Shown: positions 1-8,453 of the stretch, in pieces
Layout of the letters: each line of letters begins with the position of its first letter
Numbering within the stretch: position 1 is the stretch's first letter
Origin: a virus
IMG/VR virus record: IMGVR_UViG_3300044811_000031
Location: 1 to 64,000 of that record
Reading direction: 5' to 3' (one strand)
Length of the DNA stretch: 64,000 nt
Translations under genes and position numbers: made by a program
Notes under the pieces: generated by a model
What the model was told of the DNA's origin: nothing
Database searches by the model: none
Seen by the model: only the letters and a program-made list of their open reading frames with translations

Positions 1-47
1 ACGGGTATGAACGCCTAGCTATGACCATCCCGAGGAGGGACGACAGC

Positions 48-248
48 ATGACGCAGGACGAGGACTTCATCACGGTGGCCGGGGCAGCCCGGCTGGCTGG
101 GGTGAGCGAGATCACCGTGCGCCGCTGGATGGACGACCCGAGCACCGGGGTCCGCAAGTACAAGGACGGTCGTGGCAGGGTGTGGGCCGACCGAAATGAC
201 ATCATCCGGCACAACACGCCGGTGGCGGTACCCTACGCGAACCAGTAA
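48..248 (+). CDS. small helix-turn-helix DNA-binding protein (MerR/excisionase-like)
   Basis: 66 residues. The core 'VAGAARLAGVSEITVRRWM' is a winged-helix/MerR-type HTH, in which a recognition helix follows the turn 'AGVSE'; a basic wing 'KYKDGRGRVWADR' follows. Proteins of this shape bind DNA as small regulators or excisionases. I chose ATG 48 because GAGGAGG lies just upstream at 32-38; an in-frame ATG at 21 would put the RBS inside the gene. It heads the replication block, so a regulatory role is possible. With no integrase visible, an excisionase function is not supported. Confidence 0.75.
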   Translation: MTQDEDFITVAGAARLAGVSEITVRRWMDDPSTGVRKYKDGRGRVWADRNDIIRHNTPVAVPYANQ

Positions 249-270
249 GGCCGGGAGACAGGAGAGCACA

Positions 271-717
271 GTGGCTGTCAAGGCCATCGAGACGCGTGCG
301 TACGGGTGCCGGTTCCGGTCCCGGACGGAGGCCCGCTGGGCCACGCTGTTCAACCACATGAAGTGGGGCTGGGAGTACGAGCCGCAGGGCTTCAAGCTGC
401 CCAGCGGAGGGTACCTGCCGGACTTCCGGCTGCGTATCCAGACCAGTCACGAGCCGTTCTGGTTCGAGGTCAAGCCCGGGAACAACAAGCGTGACGACCC
501 CCGCTGGCCCGAGCTGGCCGTGGCGAGCGACATGGTGATGGTGGTCGCCCGGGGGATGCACCGCACCGGAGACAACTGCTCCACGGCTCACGGGGCCCTC
601 GCGTACTCCCCCAGTGGGGCGACCGCGCTGATGGACCTGCTGTGGCAGAAGACCGTCCCGGCTGACGTCTGGGACGTCGCCAGCTCGGCCCGCTTCGAGT
701 TCGGGGAGATCGGATGA
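271..717 (+). CDS. PD-(D/E)XK-type nuclease
   Basis: 148 residues from GTG 271, preceded by GGAGAG at 261. Three spaced motifs match the PD-(D/E)XK fold of phage and restriction nucleases: a helix 'SRTEARWA' (E), 'YLPDFRL' (the PD aspartate) and 'FWFEVKPG' (the E-x-K pair). Family members cleave or resect DNA. The aromatic run 'WGWEYEPQGF' between helix and PDF is also typical of phage members. It lies immediately before the primase-polymerase gene, so a role in DNA processing during replication or in host DNA degradation is inferred. The exact substrate cannot be read from sequence. Confidence 0.7.
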   Translation: MAVKAIETRAYGCRFRSRTEARWATLFNHMKWGWEYEPQGFKLPSGGYLPDFRLRIQTSHEPFWFEVKPGNNKRDDPRWPELAVASDMVMVVARGMHRTGDNCSTAHGALAYSPSGATALMDLLWQKTVPADVWDVASSARFEFGEIG

Positions 718-935
718 TCGCCAAAGTGCTGACCGTGACCGGTCGGCTGCCCGACGGGACCGAGGTGGGCCTCGCGGCCGCAGCCCCGACCGAGCTGTAC
801 AACGAGCTGCGCACCGGTTCCGAGGACGCCCTGAGCTACTGGCTGCGCCGGGAGCACCCCGAGGTCGGCGCCATCACCTCGGTATGGATGGACTACGACG
901 TGCCGGAGCAGGGGGACGAGGATGACGACCACTGA
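714..935 (+). CDS. hypothetical protein
   Basis: 73 residues, starting in an ATGA overlap with the nuclease gene and ending 14 bases inside the start of the polymerase gene, so it is translationally coupled on both sides. The sequence begins with a short beta-rich segment and ends in an acidic tail (EQGDEDDDH). No family recognised. Its position suggests an accessory role in replication, but nothing in the sequence proves it. Confidence 0.6.
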   Translation: MIAKVLTVTGRLPDGTEVGLAAAAPTELYNELRTGSEDALSYWLRREHPEVGAITSVWMDYDVPEQGDEDDDH

Positions 936-3900
936 AGATTCCCCGGCCGCCAAGGAGCTGTCGCAGGGCCATGCCGAAGAGCTGGCCCGATCGGTGATCA
1001 ACGCTGAAGCGATTACGGCTCGTGGCTACGAGACCCTGTACGGCTCGGACGAGGACAAGGCGCGGCTCAAGGCCCTGCACATCCCCCGCTGGGCCATCCG
1101 CGAGGACATGGCCTACCCGGGCATCCTCATGCCGATGTACCGCGTCACCGGTGAGGAGATCGGTGCGCAGTGGAAGCCCGCCATCCCCCAGGAGGCCCCC
1201 GGGGGCAAGCTGGAGAAGTACGCCAGCCAGGCCGGGGTGCCCAACCGGCTCGACGTCCCGCCGGGGGTGGCCGACTCCGTCCGCGACCCCAGCGACCCGC
1301 TGTGGATCACCGAAGGGATCAAGAAGGGCGACTGCCTGGCGAGCCTCGGCAAGGCCGTGGTCACGCTCACCGGCGTGTTCAACTGGCGCTCCAAGCACGG
1401 CACCCTGGGCGACTGGGAGGACATCCCGCTCCGGGGCCGGTCCGTGGTGATCTGCTTCGACTCCGATGCGCGGTCCAACCGCAACGTCATGGCGGCGATG
1501 CAGAGGCTCGGCCGGTGGCTGGGGTCCAAGGGTGCTCAGGACGTGCGGTACCTGATCGTCCCGGAGCAGGTCGACCAGACGCCGGTCAAGGGGGTGGACG
1601 ACTTCTTCGCCGCCGGGGGAACGATGGAGATCCTGGCCGGTGTGGCCATGACCGAGATCCCCAACGAGGCGCGGGACGCCACCTTCACCGACCGGGTGCT
1701 GGCCGACACGGTCTGCTCCGAGGAGCTGGACGGCCGCTTCCGCTGGGCCAGTGGGCTCGGCTGGATGCAGTGGACCGGCAAGGTGTGGAGGGAGGCCACT
1801 GAGGTCACCGTCACCGAGACCGTCAGCCGCTGGGCTCTGGAGCAGTTCCACCAGGCGGCGGACAATCACCTGCGGGGCAACGGCCGGGACGCTCAGGCAC
1901 TCATGGACGGCTGGCGCGGGGTGCTCTCGTCCGGCCGGGTGGGGGCGATCCTCAAGTTCGTGAAGGGGACGCTGGAGTGCGACCCGGACGCCTTCGACCG
2001 CGACCCGGATCTGCTCAACTGCCCGAACGGGATCGTGGACCTGCGGACGGGTCAGCTCCAGCCGCCGGACCCCGACATGCTGATGACCAAGATCACCGGT
2101 GCGGACTTCGTCAAGGACGCCGGGCACCCCGACTGGGACAAGGCTCTGGAGGCCCTGCCCGAGGACGTCAGGGACTGGTACCAGCTCCGCGTCGGGCAGG
2201 CTCTCACCGGCCACATGACCCCGGACGATCTGGTGGTCATCTGCCAGGGTGGCGGGAGTAACGGCAAGAGCACCGTGTACGACGGGTCCGCTCTCGCCGC
2301 CGGTAAGTACCACGTCCAGATCAGCGACCGGATGATGCTCGGGGCCGCGAGCGACAACCACCCCACCGAGATCATGGACCTGCTGGGGGCGCGGTACGCC
2401 GTGCTGGAGGAGACGCCGGAGTCAAGGAGGCTCGACACCAACCGGCTGAAGAAGGTCGCCGGTACCCGCGAGGTCACCGGCCGCCGCATCCGTCAGGACC
2501 CGGTGACCTTCAGCGCGACGCACAGCCTCTTCATCAACTCCAACTACAAGCCGGTGGTGGACGAGACCGACCACGGCACCTGGAGGCGCCTGGCGCTGCT
2601 GCGGTGGCCCTTCACCTTCAGGAAGGCCCAGAAGGACTGCCGGGGGCCGGAGGACCGGGTCGGTGACCCCACGCTGAGGGAGCGGATCAAGACCAACCCT
2701 CAGGCTCTGGAGGCCGCGCTCGCGTGGGCTGCGGCCGGGGCGAGGCGCTGGTACGAGCTGGAGAAGATCATGCCGGAGATGCCCGACCGGGTGATCGCCG
2801 ACACCCTCGAATGGCGCAAGGATGCCGACCTGATCCTGTCCTTCGTCGGGGAGGAGATCGAGTTCGATCTCGATGCGTACGTGGCCGGTACGGAGCTGCG
2901 CTCGGTGTTCAACAGGTGGGTCCGGGACAAGGGTCAGAAGGAGTGGGGGGACAAGACTTTCAACGCCCGTTTCGGGGGCCACGACGAGGTCTCCCAGCAC
3001 GGTGTGCAGTACCGCGTCGTGAAGGTTTCCAGCGGGCTGTCGACGCGGAAGCCGGATCCCCCCTCCGCATCGACCGTCAGGGCGTGGGTCGGTCTCAAAT
3101 TCCGAGACGAAAATGGAGGATCGGGCGAAACGGACATTTCGGTAAACGACCCGTTCACAGGCCCGGGAACAAGATCGGTTACGGCAGTTACACTTCCAGA
3201 CATAACCATTCCTGTACACCCCCGCGCGAGCGTTAATGCTGGAAGTGTAACTCCTGTAACCGATCATGAAACCGGAGCCGTAACGATCAAGGAATCTGAA
3301 ATCCAGGAGACCGGGGAAACCATGATCGAAAACCCGTTCGCGGATCTTTCCGTGGACCCCTTCGCGGACCCCGAGGAGGAGCCCCCCGCACCCCCCGTCA
3401 TCGACACCTCCGGACCGCTGGGATTCGACCTGGAGACTGCCGACGCGAAGGCCGCGTTCACGTACGGCCCGGGCTTCGTCCGGCTGCCGGGAGTGATCGA
3501 CCAGCACGGCACGATCCGCACCGGCGTGGACCCCGCCGAACTGGTCGAGATGATCAACGAGGCGCCGGAGGTCTACGGCCACAACATCCTCGGTTTCGAC
3601 GGCCCGGTGCTCGCGCACTGGCATGGGCTCGACTGGGAGGCGTTCACCGCCAAGGCTGTCGACACCGAGCCGCTCAGCCGTCAGGCCCACCCGCCGCACA
3701 GCCGCACCCACGGCTCGACCGACGAGTACGACCTCGATCACGTCGCGCTGCGCTACGGCCTGGTGGGCAAGATCACCGGGGAGGACGGCCTCCCGGCCCT
3801 CAAGCGCAAGTTCGGCGGGTACGACAAGATCCCTCTCGACAACCCGAAGTACAACGCCTACCTCGCGGGCGACCTGCGGGCCACCAAGGCGGTGCGGGAG

Positions 3901-5142
3901 ATCCTCCCCAGCGACGCGTACACCGCCCGGGAGCACGTGGTCCTGAAGCACATGGGACAGATGACCCTGAACGGGTTCAAAGTGGACGTCGCGCTCAACG
4001 AGCAGCGGATCCGGGAGGGGGAGGAGCGCAAGCAAGCCGCCCTCACGGCCCTCAGCGCCACCTACGGGCTCCCGCTGGGCCGCTCGGTACCCAGGGGGCG
4101 CGGGAAGGCGCGAGCGGCCGTCTGGGAGCCGCACAAGAGCCCGCTGGCCACCACGGAGGGCAACGCCTGGCTCCTCGACCTCTGGAAGCAGTTCGGGGTC
4201 CGGTACCCGCCGCGCACCAAGGAGGGCCACCTGAGCATGGCGGCCGACGCCCTGGAGACCGTGGCCCGGCACCCCCGCTGCGCGCCGGAGCTGAAGCAGG
4301 CTCTGGAGCTGATGGCCATCGTCACCAAGACCCGCACCGTCTACCAGACGGCGGCCACGTACCTCACCCCTGAGGGACGCGTCCACCCCAAGGTGAGCAT
4401 GCGCCAGGCATCCGGCCGGGGCTCCGTCACCGAGCCCGGGATGACCGTCTACGGCAAGCGCGACGGCAAGCACATCGAGCGGGACATCTTCATCGCGGAC
4501 GACGGCCACGTGATCATCACCTGCGACCTGAGCCAGGTCGACATGAGGGCGGTCGCGGGCCACTGCCAGGACCCGCTCTACATGGCGATGTTCGAGATCG
4601 GCAAGGACATGCACGCCGAGATCGCCGCGATGATGAACGTCACCCGCGACGGCGTCAAGCCGCTGAACCACGGCTACAACTACGGCATGGGCGCCCGCTC
4701 CATGATCGAGAAGGAGGGCCACGACCCGGGTCTGGTGCACGCCTTCTTCCAGGCGATGAGCCAGTTCACCGTCAAGGACACCTGGACCGGGAAGATCAGG
4801 GAGCAGGCGGAGGACGGCGGCCTGCTGGACAACGGCTTCGGCCGCCTGATGAGGTGCGACCCGAAGGCCGCCTACACCGTGGCGCCCGCGCTCATGGGCC
4901 AGGGCACGGCGCGCGACATCACCTGTCAGGTGCTGCTCCGGCTGCTGGACCGGCACCCCAACTACGCTCAGTATCTTAGGACTTGGGTCCACGACGAGTT
5001 TGTGTTCTCCGTCCCCGAGGACCAGGCCGAGCAGATCGGCAACGACATCAAGGAGGCGTTCACGTGGGAGTGGAAGGGCGTCCCGATCCTGTGCGAGCTG
5101 AGCAAGACGGGCCACAGCTGGGGAGAGTGCAGCGCCAAGTGA
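922..5142 (+). CDS. TOPRIM primase / SF3-type helicase / family A DNA polymerase fusion
   Basis: 1406 residues combining modules that are usually separate. N-terminal DUF3854/TOPRIM-like part: acidic 'WITEGIKKGD' near 127, 'VICFDSD' near 176, 'GVDDFFA' near 225. The middle is a D5/P4-type helicase with Walker A 'GGGSNGKST' near 443-451. The C-terminal half is a PolA-type replicase: exonuclease-like 'FDLETADAK' near 834, then polymerase motif A (D1202 in 'CDLSQVDMR'), motif B (R1242, K1246, Y1254) and motif C 'VHDEF' (H1357, D1358). The position equivalent to E. coli PolA F762 appears to be H1250. Together these should prime, unwind and copy DNA. The helicase and polymerase halves are joined by a lower-GC linker (about residues 710-815) that contains a strong DNA inverted repeat. 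The ORF is continuous. No separate helicase or polymerase gene is visible in the window. Confidence 0.9.
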   Translation: MTTTEDSPAAKELSQGHAEELARSVINAEAITARGYETLYGSDEDKARLKALHIPRWAIREDMAYPGILMPMYRVTGEEIGAQWKPAIPQEAPGGKLEKYASQAGVPNRLDVPPGVADSVRDPSDPLWITEGIKKGDCLASLGKAVVTLTGVFNWRSKHGTLGDWEDIPLRGRSVVICFDSDARSNRNVMAAMQRLGRWLGSKGAQDVRYLIVPEQVDQTPVKGVDDFFAAGGTMEILAGVAMTEIPNEARDATFTDRVLADTVCSEELDGRFRWASGLGWMQWTGKVWREATEVTVTETVSRWALEQFHQAADNHLRGNGRDAQALMDGWRGVLSSGRVGAILKFVKGTLECDPDAFDRDPDLLNCPNGIVDLRTGQLQPPDPDMLMTKITGADFVKDAGHPDWDKALEALPEDVRDWYQLRVGQALTGHMTPDDLVVICQGGGSNGKSTVYDGSALAAGKYHVQISDRMMLGAASDNHPTEIMDLLGARYAVLEETPESRRLDTNRLKKVAGTREVTGRRIRQDPVTFSATHSLFINSNYKPVVDETDHGTWRRLALLRWPFTFRKAQKDCRGPEDRVGDPTLRERIKTNPQALEAALAWAAAGARRWYELEKIMPEMPDRVIADTLEWRKDADLILSFVGEEIEFDLDAYVAGTELRSVFNRWVRDKGQKEWGDKTFNARFGGHDEVSQHGVQYRVVKVSSGLSTRKPDPPSASTVRAWVGLKFRDENGGSGETDISVNDPFTGPGTRSVTAVTLPDITIPVHPRASVNAGSVTPVTDHETGAVTIKESEIQETGETMIENPFADLSVDPFADPEEEPPAPPVIDTSGPLGFDLETADAKAAFTYGPGFVRLPGVIDQHGTIRTGVDPAELVEMINEAPEVYGHNILGFDGPVLAHWHGLDWEAFTAKAVDTEPLSRQAHPPHSRTHGSTDEYDLDHVALRYGLVGKITGEDGLPALKRKFGGYDKIPLDNPKYNAYLAGDLRATKAVREILPSDAYTAREHVVLKHMGQMTLNGFKVDVALNEQRIREGEERKQAALTALSATYGLPLGRSVPRGRGKARAAVWEPHKSPLATTEGNAWLLDLWKQFGVRYPPRTKEGHLSMAADALETVARHPRCAPELKQALELMAIVTKTRTVYQTAATYLTPEGRVHPKVSMRQASGRGSVTEPGMTVYGKRDGKHIERDIFIADDGHVIITCDLSQVDMRAVAGHCQDPLYMAMFEIGKDMHAEIAAMMNVTRDGVKPLNHGYNYGMGARSMIEKEGHDPGLVHAFFQAMSQFTVKDTWTGKIREQAEDGGLLDNGFGRLMRCDPKAAYTVAPALMGQGTARDITCQVLLRLLDRHPNYAQYLRTWVHDEFVFSVPEDQAEQIGNDIKEAFTWEWKGVPILCELSKTGHSWGECSAK
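3173..3265. repeat. 27-bp imperfect inverted repeat inside the polymerase gene linker
   Basis: Left arm 3173-3199, right arm 3239-3265, with 25 of 27 positions complementary and a 39-base spacer. The arms encode the linker peptides 'SVTAVTLP' and 'SVTPVTDHE'. The surrounding 150 bases are clearly poorer in GC than the rest of the gene and carry several copies of GTAAC/GTTAC. It could be a binding site, a replication start or an mRNA hairpin. Confidence 0.75.
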
Positions 5143-5312
5143 AGCACTACGAGGCAGAGGTCAGCGTCAAGATCAGCGGTCTGCCGGACCAGTACGTGGC
5201 CGACCGGCTGGTCACCTCGATCCAGGAGCTGATCACATCGCTGTACAGCGAGAGCGGCGACCTGGTACTGGGGATGTTCGTCAACGAGTACGACCCCGAG
5301 GAGGGACCGTGA
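5139..5312 (+). CDS. hypothetical protein
   Basis: 57 residues from GTG 5139, which overlaps the polymerase stop (GTGA); GGGGAGAG at 5121 serves as RBS. Alternating hydrophobic residues ('EVSVKISGL') then an amphipathic helix ('VADRLVTSIQELITSLY'), so a small alpha/beta domain. No family recognised. Confidence 0.6.
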   Translation: MKHYEAEVSVKISGLPDQYVADRLVTSIQELITSLYSESGDLVLGMFVNEYDPEEGP

Positions 5313-5839
5313 CCATCAACGAGCCGTTCCCCACCCGGCCGTGGACTGCGGCCGACTGGCGGTGGACGGACGACGAGCCCCAGCTCCAGCCGGAGCCCGG
5401 GGAGACGTTCGGCGAGGCACTGACCCGGATGTCTGCACCCCGCGCCCGTATCGAGCCGCTGAGCCCCGCTGCGAGGGAGATGATCAGGCAGCACCAGGAG
5501 ACTGAGATGACCCCGGCCGAGGCCCGGGAGTGCCTGGGGCTCCCCGACGACAACCAGGCCACCGGGCTGTGGCCCGCCATCCGGGACTTCCACCCGTTCG
5601 CCGAATCGCAGGAGGCCGCGAGGCAGGTTCTCCAGCAGTACGAAGACCTGATGCGCTACACGTACCGGGGCTCGGGGGCGTTCTCGGACGGAGAGCCCGA
5701 GACGGCCGGACCCGGGGCGACCAGCCGGTATGCCGGTTACACGTACGACTGCGGAGACGTGCCCGGGTACCGGCCTGACGGGGAACCCAGCGGGGATGCC
5801 ATGACCCGCTCCGGCGAGGACACAGGGAGCGTCTGGTGA
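5309..5839 (+). CDS. hypothetical protein
   Basis: 176 residues, GTG start in a 4-base overlap with the upstream gene. It is hydrophilic, rich in P, E and W, with one clear helix ('LSPAAREMIRQHQETEMTPAEAREC') and a Gly/Tyr-rich tail. No domain recognised. Confidence 0.6.
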   Translation: MTINEPFPTRPWTAADWRWTDDEPQLQPEPGETFGEALTRMSAPRARIEPLSPAAREMIRQHQETEMTPAEARECLGLPDDNQATGLWPAIRDFHPFAESQEAARQVLQQYEDLMRYTYRGSGAFSDGEPETAGPGATSRYAGYTYDCGDVPGYRPDGEPSGDAMTRSGEDTGSVW

Positions 5840-6024
5840 GCATCGTGCAGGTCTCCACGGCGCTCCGCTGCGACGCGTACGAGGCTGCCCCCGGGTGCCT
5901 GATCATGAGCAGGCCGGTGTACGTGAGCACCGGCCCGTCCCTCGTGACCGACGGCTGGCACCAGGCCGAGGGATACCCGGTCAGGCACATCTGCCCGTGC
6001 TGCTGGGAGAGGGGCGAAAGGTGA
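5836..6024 (+). CDS. small cysteine-containing protein
   Basis: 62 residues, GTG start overlapping the upstream stop. Cysteines at the start (ALRC, PGC) and 'CPCCWERGER' at the end suggest a metal-binding knuckle. It ends in a GTGA overlap with the next gene. Function unknown. Confidence 0.55.
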   Translation: MSIVQVSTALRCDAYEAAPGCLIMSRPVYVSTGPSLVTDGWHQAEGYPVRHICPCCWERGER

Positions 6025-6200
6025 CCTGCCACAAGACCCGGGGCTGGACCGAGCGCAAGGACGCCCGGGAGGAGCTGCTCAAGCAGTGGGCGTCCGGCCG
6101 GTACACCCTCAAAGGCACACACTGGTGCCAGGAGCACAAGGCGTACCACCTGACGAGCAAGCCCACCACCACCGGCAACAACTACAGCTACCGGGACTGA
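6021..6200 (+). CDS. hypothetical protein
   Basis: 59 residues from GTG 6021 (AGGGGCGAAAG just upstream). Basic, with 'CHKTRGWTERKDAREELLKQW' and a C-terminal 'WCQEHKAYHL' that could bind a metal. No family recognised. It sits eight bases before the hypermodification cassette. Confidence 0.5.
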   Translation: MTCHKTRGWTERKDAREELLKQWASGRYTLKGTHWCQEHKAYHLTSKPTTTGNNYSYRD

Positions 6201-6207
6201 GGACCGC

Positions 6208-6921
6208 ATGACGACAGCCGTGTACGTGACCACCGAGGAGATCGACCTCGACGCCCTCACGCCCTTCCCGGGCAACGCCTGGCAGGGCGACCCGGAGAAG
6301 ATCGCGGAGAGCATCCGGGCCAACGGCCAGTACCGCTCCATGGTCGTCCGGCGCACCGGCGAGGGCGACGTCGTGCTCGCGGGCAACCACACCCGCCTCG
6401 CCCTGAAGCACCTGGGGCGCAGCTCCGGCCGGTGCGAGGTGATCGTGTGCGACGCCGATACCGCCGTACGCATCAACCTCGCGGACAACAAGATCCCCAC
6501 GTACGGCAGCTACGACGACAACGCCCTGCTGGAGCTGCTCAAGGTCGTGGCCGACGATATGACCGGCACCGGCTACGATCCCGACGAGCTGGACGACCTC
6601 CTGGCCGCCCTCACCCCGGACGTCACCGTGCTGCCGGAGGTGGGGCCCACGGACGCCCGCTACGCCGAGAGCGACGAGGAGGAGCAGGCGCGGCGCGACC
6701 GGGTCGAGGCATACGAGCCGCGCCACGGCGGGGGCGACGGGGACGGAGCGATGACCGAGCTGATCCTCGTCATGACCGTGGCCGACCGCACCGAGGCAGC
6801 CGAACTGATCAAGACGGTGCGCGAGCGCGACGGCGACCTGACCGCCGGGCAGATCGTGCTCTACGCCCTGCGGGTGCACGCGGCCGACGACGGGCCGGAA
6901 GAGGGCGACGAGGATGCCTGA
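6208..6921 (+). CDS. ParB/Srx-fold (ParB N-terminal-like) protein
   Basis: 237 residues. The N-terminal 110 residues carry ParB-like landmarks: 'LTPFPGNAWQGDPEKIAESI', 'NGQYRSMVVRR', 'VVLAGNHTRLALKHLG' and 'INLADNKI'. ParB/Srx domains bind nucleotides, and phage versions are often found beside DNA methylases and base-modification enzymes. The rest is acidic and helical. It starts the cassette leading to the TET/JBP-type oxygenase. A partner, specificity or nuclease role in DNA modification is inferred from this position, not from catalytic residues. Confidence 0.75.
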   Translation: MTTAVYVTTEEIDLDALTPFPGNAWQGDPEKIAESIRANGQYRSMVVRRTGEGDVVLAGNHTRLALKHLGRSSGRCEVIVCDADTAVRINLADNKIPTYGSYDDNALLELLKVVADDMTGTGYDPDELDDLLAALTPDVTVLPEVGPTDARYAESDEEEQARRDRVEAYEPRHGGGDGDGAMTELILVMTVADRTEAAELIKTVRERDGDLTAGQIVLYALRVHAADDGPEEGDEDA

Positions 6922-7339
6922 GCACCACGACCTCACCGGCGTACGCCTGACCGTGTGGTCGGGCCCTCAGGACGGCGCTGAGGTCCCCGTAGGGGGCATT
7001 GTGTCCGTCAAGCTGGACCCCCGAGGAGAGGACATGGCCATGCGTGATCCCGAGACCGCGAGACTGCTCCGGGCGGTGAGCGTGGCCGTGGCCGATGCAC
7101 GGGAGGGCGGCTGCGCCGCTCGTGCCTGCATCTGGGACGCGACGGTCGCCGCTGTCGACGGGGAGTACCGCGAGCACGCCTCCCCCGAGGCACGGCGCAC
7201 CGCAGACGGCGCATGCCGCGCCGTGGATCCGCCGACCGTCAAGGCCGGGCCCCGGCCGCCGGACCCTCCCCGCCTCGCCCGCTGGCTGCTGCGCCTGGGC
7301 AACGCGCTCGCGTCCAGGAAGGCCCGGCATGGAGCTTGA
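6914..7339 (+). CDS. hypothetical protein in the hypermodification cassette
   Basis: 141 residues overlapping both neighbours. The first ~45 residues ('VRLTVWSGPQDGAEVPVGG', 'VSVKLDP') resemble a small beta domain. The rest is helical with two cysteines and a proline-rich linker before a basic C-terminus. No family recognised. Tight overlap argues that it is made together with the modification enzymes. Confidence 0.55.
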   Translation: MPEHHDLTGVRLTVWSGPQDGAEVPVGGIVSVKLDPRGEDMAMRDPETARLLRAVSVAVADAREGGCAARACIWDATVAAVDGEYREHASPEARRTADGACRAVDPPTVKAGPRPPDPPRLARWLLRLGNALASRKARHGA

Positions 7340-8453
7340 GCGGGGCATGGACTTCCGCCTGCCGGAGTACCGGCGCGAGGTGTTCATCAGGTTCTTCCTG
7401 TGGACGTGCAGGCGGCGCAGCCACCCCGGCGCGGTGTACTACCTGATGCCCTGGCTGCGGGAGCACTACGGCTGGACGGCTGAGGAGGCCCTGTGGTTCG
7501 CGTTCCTCAACGGCAACACCCAGCACCCGGTGACCTCCCTCCTGCTGATGGACCGGTGCAATGACCCGAACGACGACGCCACCGTGGAGAGGATGCTGCA
7601 CTTCTACCGGCGGCAGTACCCGTGGCTGGCGTTCGACACCGACCGCCGCCACTGGAAGAAGAGCCTGCCCCAGGCCGTGGACAGCTACCGTGCCGCGCTG
7701 AAGCCCTACGGCGGAAGCCAGGCGGACATGTGGCAGGCTGCCGCCTCCGGAGGGTTCGCCGGAGTGTGGGACCAGGCCACCGCCCTGTACGGCTTCGGCC
7801 GTCTGAGCGCCTTCAGCTACGCCGAGTACCTGTGGCTGGCCGGGGTGCCGTTCACCTGTGACGACCTGATGCTCGGGGACAAGGACGGCTCCCGCTCCCA
7901 CCGCAACGGGCTGTGCATCGCCACCGGACAGGACGGCCTCGTCTGGGACCGGGCCCTCGGGACGTACGACGGCCGCTACCCGCCGAAGACCATCGCCACC
8001 CTGACCCGGGTGGCCGCGAGCATCCTTGAGGAGGCTCAGGACCGCGCCGGGGCGGCCTGGCGGGGGGACGTCAACAACTTCACCCTGGAGTCCGCCCTGT
8101 GCACGTACAAGGGCTGGCACAAGCCCAACCGCCGGTACCCCGGCGTCTACAACGACATGCTCTACACCCGGCTCAAGCGGTACGAGGAGACGTGGCCCGG
8201 CGGGGGGCAGCAGTGGACGGCCCCCTTCTGGCAGGCGCGCCACGACAGCCTCCCCGCGTGGATGCGGCTGGAGGACAGCCCGTACGACCCCGGCTGCGTC
8301 CCGGTGAAGCAGAACTGGTACCGCACCACCGGGGAGATCCCCGTCATGGGCCACGACGATCCGGTCTTCTGGTCGGGCTTCGACTCGGGGGTCGGGCGGG
8401 GCGAGTTCGGCCTGAGGAAAGATCTCCAACGGGACAGGATGGTGCTGCGGTGA
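7329..8453 (+). CDS. putative alpha-glutamyl/putrescinyl thymine pyrophosphorylase-type enzyme (aGPT-Pplase)
   Basis: 374 residues from ATG 7329 (or ATG 7347). The N-terminus ('FRLPEYRREVFIRFF', 'PGAVYYLMPWLREHYGW', 'LWFAFLNGNTQHPVTS') matches my recollection of the aGPT-Pplase families found in phages with hypermodified bases. These enzymes replace the pyrophosphate on activated 5-hydroxymethyl pyrimidines with an amino acid or amine. No P-loop is present. The next genes supply a PLP enzyme, a P-loop kinase and an oxygenase, exactly the partners such an enzyme needs. The family call rests on motif memory and context; a profile search would settle it. Confidence 0.7.
   Translation: MELERGMDFRLPEYRREVFIRFFLWTCRRRSHPGAVYYLMPWLREHYGWTAEEALWFAFLNGNTQHPVTSLLLMDRCNDPNDDATVERMLHFYRRQYPWLAFDTDRRHWKKSLPQAVDSYRAALKPYGGSQADMWQAAASGGFAGVWDQATALYGFGRLSAFSYAEYLWLAGVPFTCDDLMLGDKDGSRSHRNGLCIATGQDGLVWDRALGTYDGRYPPKTIATLTRVAASILEEAQDRAGAAWRGDVNNFTLESALCTYKGWHKPNRRYPGVYNDMLYTRLKRYEETWPGGGQQWTAPFWQARHDSLPAWMRLEDSPYDPGCVPVKQNWYRTTGEIPVMGHDDPVFWSGFDSGVGRGEFGLRKDLQRDRMVLR

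Noticed and set aside
48-248. Excisionase of a lysogeny module
   Set aside because: No integrase, repressor or att-like site is visible in the window, so only the HTH fold is claimed.
2422-5115. 897-residue open frame on the minus strand
   Set aside because: Shadow of the polymerase gene; Val/Gly/Arg/His-rich with no motifs, as expected from the antisense of GC-rich coding DNA.
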